This document shows, piece by piece, positions 5,873 to 8,079 of a stretch of DNA of 8,079 nt. The stretch spans positions 1 through 8,079 of the forward strand of contig JAXHVB010000075.1 in the NCBI GenBank assembly GCA_034189125.1, written 5' to 3'. Origin of the DNA: UBA5862 sp002408105 (GTDB taxonomy: Bacteria > Pseudomonadota > Gammaproteobacteria > Pseudomonadales > UBA5862). Every line of letters starts with the position of its first letter. The stretch's first letter is position 1. The position numbers and the translations under genes are program-made. The notes under the pieces were generated by a model. That model saw only the letters and a list, made by a program, of their open reading frames with translations. It made no database searches and was not told the origin of the DNA.

Positions 5873-6467
5873 TGGTATAGGCGGCGGTGGCCATGTCGTT
5901 CTCGATCAATGTCGCACTCAAAGTGCCGAAGAGCCAGAACGGCTCGTACAGTCTTTCAAGCTTGAAACCCTGATCGAACTCGGCGTACACAATTTGGTTG
6001 GGCGGCGGCGGCGGCACGTGAATGCAGGCACCGAAGTACGGCACCAAAAAAAACCGGGTGACGCGTTGCTGGCCTGCGTCGAACTCCAAGGGCACAACGA
6101 ACCCGGGCAAGCGGACCGCCTGGCCGTCAAAGTCCAGTACAACCCGGGTCGACACCAGCGCCTGCTGGTAACGGCTGTCGTTGGCCTGCTCGATGGCCAA
6201 GCGCATTTGGCTTGCGATCTGATCATCTTCAGACCCATCCGGGATGTTGTTCAAGGACTCCGGCGGATTGAGGAGCGCGTCGAGATCCTCCTTGGGCATC
6301 AGGTCCGGCCATTCGATGGTTCGGTACCCATCAATCACCTGAGCCGGTTGCTTGTCTGTTTGGACCTGGGCAAAACCAGAGTTGAGCAGCATTGCATACA
6401 CCAGGAAAACAGAGCCGACCGTTCGAGTTAAACGATGCACAGGGATGCAAACCAAAACCGTCTCCAT
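5838..6467 (-). CDS. Exported DUF3299 protein of the zinc ABC module
   Basis: A 209-residue protein of the DUF3299 family, the relative of Pseudomonas PA4066 that accompanies the DUF2796/ABC zinc-uptake genes. An N-terminal signal peptide has basic residues (HRLTR, 11-15), a hydrophobic core (VGSVFLVYAMLL) and probable cleavage after Ala33. Conserved blocks are IEWPDLMP (51-58), LPGFVVPLEFD (120-130), FFLVPYFGACIHVPPPPPNQ (139-158) and PFWLFGTLS (176-184). The five-proline run and C148-x-H150 are typical of the family as I know it. The start is uncertain: ATG 6467 has no Shine-Dalgarno sequence, while TTG at codon 5 has GGAG six bases before it. It is divergent from the ABC genes over a 78-base region bearing an operator-like inverted repeat, and its 3' end overlaps yeiR. 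A periplasmic or lipid-side partner of the transporter is plausible. Confidence 0.83.
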   Translation of the reverse strand: METVLVCIPVHRLTRTVGSVFLVYAMLLNSGFAQVQTDKQPAQVIDGYRTIEWPDLMPKEDLDALLNPPESLNNIPDGSEDDQIASQMRLAIEQANDSRYQQALVSTRVVLDFDGQAVRLPGFVVPLEFDAGQQRVTRFFLVPYFGACIHVPPPPPNQIVYAEFDQGFKLERLYEPFWLFGTLSATLIENDMATAAYTIKVDRLEPYTE

Positions 6468-6494
6468 TCAACATTCGAAAAACACACCGACAGC

Positions 6495-6513
6495 TGTGAT
6501 ACCTTGTATCACA
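6495..6513. promoter_or_regulatory. Candidate Zur operator between DUF3299 and ABC genes
   Basis: TGTGATACCTTGTATCACA is a perfect inverted repeat of 8-bp arms around a 3-base spacer, located in the divergent intergenic region. Its TGATA-N5-TATCA core (6497-6511) has the same half-sites and spacing as the site at 1721-1735. The position suits simultaneous control of both divergent genes. Promoter hexamers are less clear here; GATAAT at 6516-6521 is a possible plus-strand -10. Assignment to Zur is inferred from gene content. Confidence 0.55.
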
Positions 6514-6545
6514 TTGATAATTGATTCACCATCCAGGGGCAGGAC

Positions 6546-7211
6546 TTGGTTGCGTCACTAGAAGACCTAAGCTTTCACTATGGCAATGCCAAAGAGCCTG
6601 TGCTGGAGATTCCCCAGTGGTCCGTTCAGGCCGGCGAGACAGTGTTTCTGCACGGCCCCTCTGGCTGTGGGAAATCCACTTTGCTGAACCTCTTGGCAGG
6701 TATTCTGCTGCCCAGCAGCGGTGCCGTCGATGTGCTTGGGGAACGGATGAGCGAACTCAGTGCCAGACAGCGGGACAGATGGCGTGCCCGCCACATTGGC
6801 GTCGTGTTCCAGCAGTTCAACCTCATCCCCTACCTCAGCGCCCTGGAGAACAGCAAACTGGCCGCTCATTTTGGGCGCACCGCCAACTCCACTGACCGCG
6901 CCAAGGGTTTACTTAAGGCGTTGGGAATCAACGACGCGCTGCACCGTCAACCCGCTGCACAACTGAGCATCGGCCAGCAACAGCGGGTGGCCGTTGCCCG
7001 GGCACTGGTCAACCAGCCCCAGCTGCTGCTTGCGGATGAACCGACCTCGGCACTGGACACCCGAAACCGCGATGCGTTTATGGCACTGCTGCTTGAACAA
7101 GTCATGCGCAACAACACAGCGCTGATTTTCGTCAGCCATGACCTCAGCCTGCGAGACCGGTTTTCCAGGGTAGAAGCCCTGGAAGACATCAACCGAGCGC
7201 ACCCACATTGA
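6546..7211 (+). CDS. ABC transporter ATP-binding protein (MacB/LolD-like, PA4064 type)
   Basis: A 221-residue ABC ATPase with all motifs intact: Walker A GPSGCGKST (37-45), Q-loop Gln89 in VVFQQFNLIP, signature LSIGQQQRVAVARAL (140-154), Walker B LLLADEP (160-166) and switch histidine H198 in FVSHDLS. Size and sequence place it in the MacB/LolD/FtsE group, which pairs with FtsX-like permeases rather than with ZnuB-type importers. The start is TTG at 6546, supported by AGGGG six bases upstream; no ATG is available before the first beta strand. The stop overlaps the permease start by one base (TGATG), implying translational coupling. In Pseudomonas the equivalent gene lies with DUF2796 and DUF3299 genes and is induced by zinc limitation. 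It would energise this module from the cytoplasm. Confidence 0.9.
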   Translation: MVASLEDLSFHYGNAKEPVLEIPQWSVQAGETVFLHGPSGCGKSTLLNLLAGILLPSSGAVDVLGERMSELSARQRDRWRARHIGVVFQQFNLIPYLSALENSKLAAHFGRTANSTDRAKGLLKALGINDALHRQPAAQLSIGQQQRVAVARALVNQPQLLLADEPTSALDTRNRDAFMALLLEQVMRNNTALIFVSHDLSLRDRFSRVEALEDINRAHPH

Positions 7212-8079
7212 TGTTCTTACGCCTGGCGCTATCCAGCCTTCGCAGCCGCAAGGGTTCGGTGCTACTCACCTTTCTGGCCGTTGCAGTCAGTGTGTTCGTG
7301 TTGCTCGGCGTGGAACAGATTCGCCACCAGGCCAAGAGCAGCTTCGGCAATACCGTATCCGGCATCGACCTGATTGTTGGTGCCCGCACGGGTGACGTCA
7401 ATCTTCTGCTCTACTCGGTATTTCGCTTGGGCAACGCTACCAACAACATCTCCTGGCACAGCTACAAGCACATCGCGGCGGACCCGAACATTGCCTGGAC
7501 CATACCCATCTCTCTGGGCGACTCGCACAAGGGCTATCGGGTGATGGGGACGACCGCTGACTACTTCACTCATTTTCGTTTCGGCCAGAACAAACCGCTG
7601 GAACTTGCCGAAGGTGCGGTCTTCTCCAACCTCTTCGATGTGGTGCTCGGCAGCGATGTGGCACGGTCACTGGGCTACCAGCTGGGTGACAACCTGGTAC
7701 TTGCCCACGGATTGGGCAGCACGAGTTTCAGTCAACACGAGGACACCCCCTTTCGGGTCACGGGCATTCTCAAACCCACGGGCACACCGGTGGACCAAAC
7801 CCTCCACGTGAGCCTGGAAGGGATCGAGGCAATGCACATTGGCTTCGAGGGTGGCATCCAGCTTCCAGGTGGACCAGCCGTCACCGATGAAATTGAGCCG
7901 GGTGACCTGACCCCGAAGACCATCACTGCCTTCATGGTGGGTCTCAAGTCCAAGCTGGCGACCTTTCGGCTCCAGCGACAGATCAATTCCTACCAGCACG
8001 AACCCCTGCTTGCCATCCTGCCCGGCGTCACCTTGGCCCAACTGTGGCAAATGATGGCCGTCATGGAAAACAGCCTGCG
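7211..8079 (+). CDS. MacB/FtsX-like ABC permease (partial, runs off right edge)
   Basis: The frame opens with ATG at 7211 and stays open to the window end, giving 289 codons. The N-terminus MFLRLALSSLRSRKGSVLL is the usual cytoplasmic lead-in of FtsX-type permeases, followed by one membrane helix (about residues 17-34, LLTFLAVAVSVFVLLGVE). A large periplasmic MacB-PCD-like domain follows, with GIDLIVGARTGDVNLLLYS (51-69), VVLGSDVARSLGY (144-156) and FRVTGILKPTGTPVD (180-194). The remaining helices expected at the C-terminus lie beyond the edge. It is coupled to the ATPase by a TGATG overlap. It corresponds to Pseudomonas PA4065. Family members often act mechanically on periplasmic or outer-membrane partners, so it need not itself conduct zinc; ZrgA and the DUF3299 protein are likely partners. 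Confidence 0.88.
   Translation, partial: MFLRLALSSLRSRKGSVLLTFLAVAVSVFVLLGVEQIRHQAKSSFGNTVSGIDLIVGARTGDVNLLLYSVFRLGNATNNISWHSYKHIAADPNIAWTIPISLGDSHKGYRVMGTTADYFTHFRFGQNKPLELAEGAVFSNLFDVVLGSDVARSLGYQLGDNLVLAHGLGSTSFSQHEDTPFRVTGILKPTGTPVDQTLHVSLEGIEAMHIGFEGGIQLPGGPAVTDEIEPGDLTPKTITAFMVGLKSKLATFRLQRQINSYQHEPLLAILPGVTLAQLWQMMAVMENSL

Noticed and set aside
6001..6016. GGC repeat as a microsatellite
   Set aside because: It encodes the conserved proline run of DUF3299, so it is explained by coding.
5754..6431. 225-codon plus-strand ORF opposite DUF3299
   Set aside because: It is antisense to a well-supported DUF3299 gene and its translation has no family resemblance.
1..8079. CRISPR arrays, tRNA or rRNA genes, insertion sequences
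   Set aside because: No regularly spaced repeats, cloverleaf-like segments, transposase motifs or terminal inverted repeats were found on reading either strand.

Overview
The window looks like a chromosomal stretch from a moderately GC-rich member of the Pseudomonadota, probably a beta- or gammaproteobacterium. This is judged from GC-rich codon use and from gene families shared with Pseudomonas and Vibrio zinc-starvation loci; the genus cannot be named. Most of the window (about 1717 to the right edge) is a zinc-limitation island. The left 1.2 kb is an unrelated membrane-protein operon on the minus strand.

Left part (1-1173, minus strand): a CNNM/CorC-type DUF21 membrane protein is followed by the first 44 codons of an unrecognised protein. 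A 14-bp perfect hairpin covers the DUF21 stop codon. Positions 1174-1716 hold no gene I can support.

Middle part (1717-5872, plus strand): a sigma70-type promoter has a Zur-like operator in its spacer. It leads into a decayed zigA/COG0523 GTPase gene with two frameshifts and a large internal deletion. Next comes a DUF1826 gene that overlaps the pseudogene's stop codon. Then come a periplasmic histidine-rich DUF2796 protein (ZrgA-like), a Fur-family regulator best called Zur, and a small MerC-domain membrane protein. After a 267-base gap that contains a 10-codon ORF with a strong ribosome binding site lies a complete YeiR-type zinc-binding GTPase.

Right part (5838-8079): a DUF3299 exported protein on the minus strand overlaps the end of yeiR tail to tail. 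It is divergent from an ABC ATPase and a MacB/FtsX-like permease that runs off the edge. The divergent intergenic region carries an 8-3-8 perfect inverted repeat. Its core, TGATA-N5-TATCA, matches the promoter-spacer site at 1721-1735, so one regulator, most simply the encoded Zur, may control both transcripts.

Taken together: DUF2796, DUF3299, ABC ATPase and MacB-like permease are the parts of the zinc-uptake module known from Pseudomonas PA4063-PA4066, with DUF2796 also in Vibrio Zrg. Here they are split into two divergent or convergent blocks around zur, merC and a COG0523 metallochaperone. No ZnuABC genes are visible. The most interesting points are the zigA relic kept between its promoter and DUF1826, the shared operator-like motif, and the HxD...H...R pattern in DUF1826.
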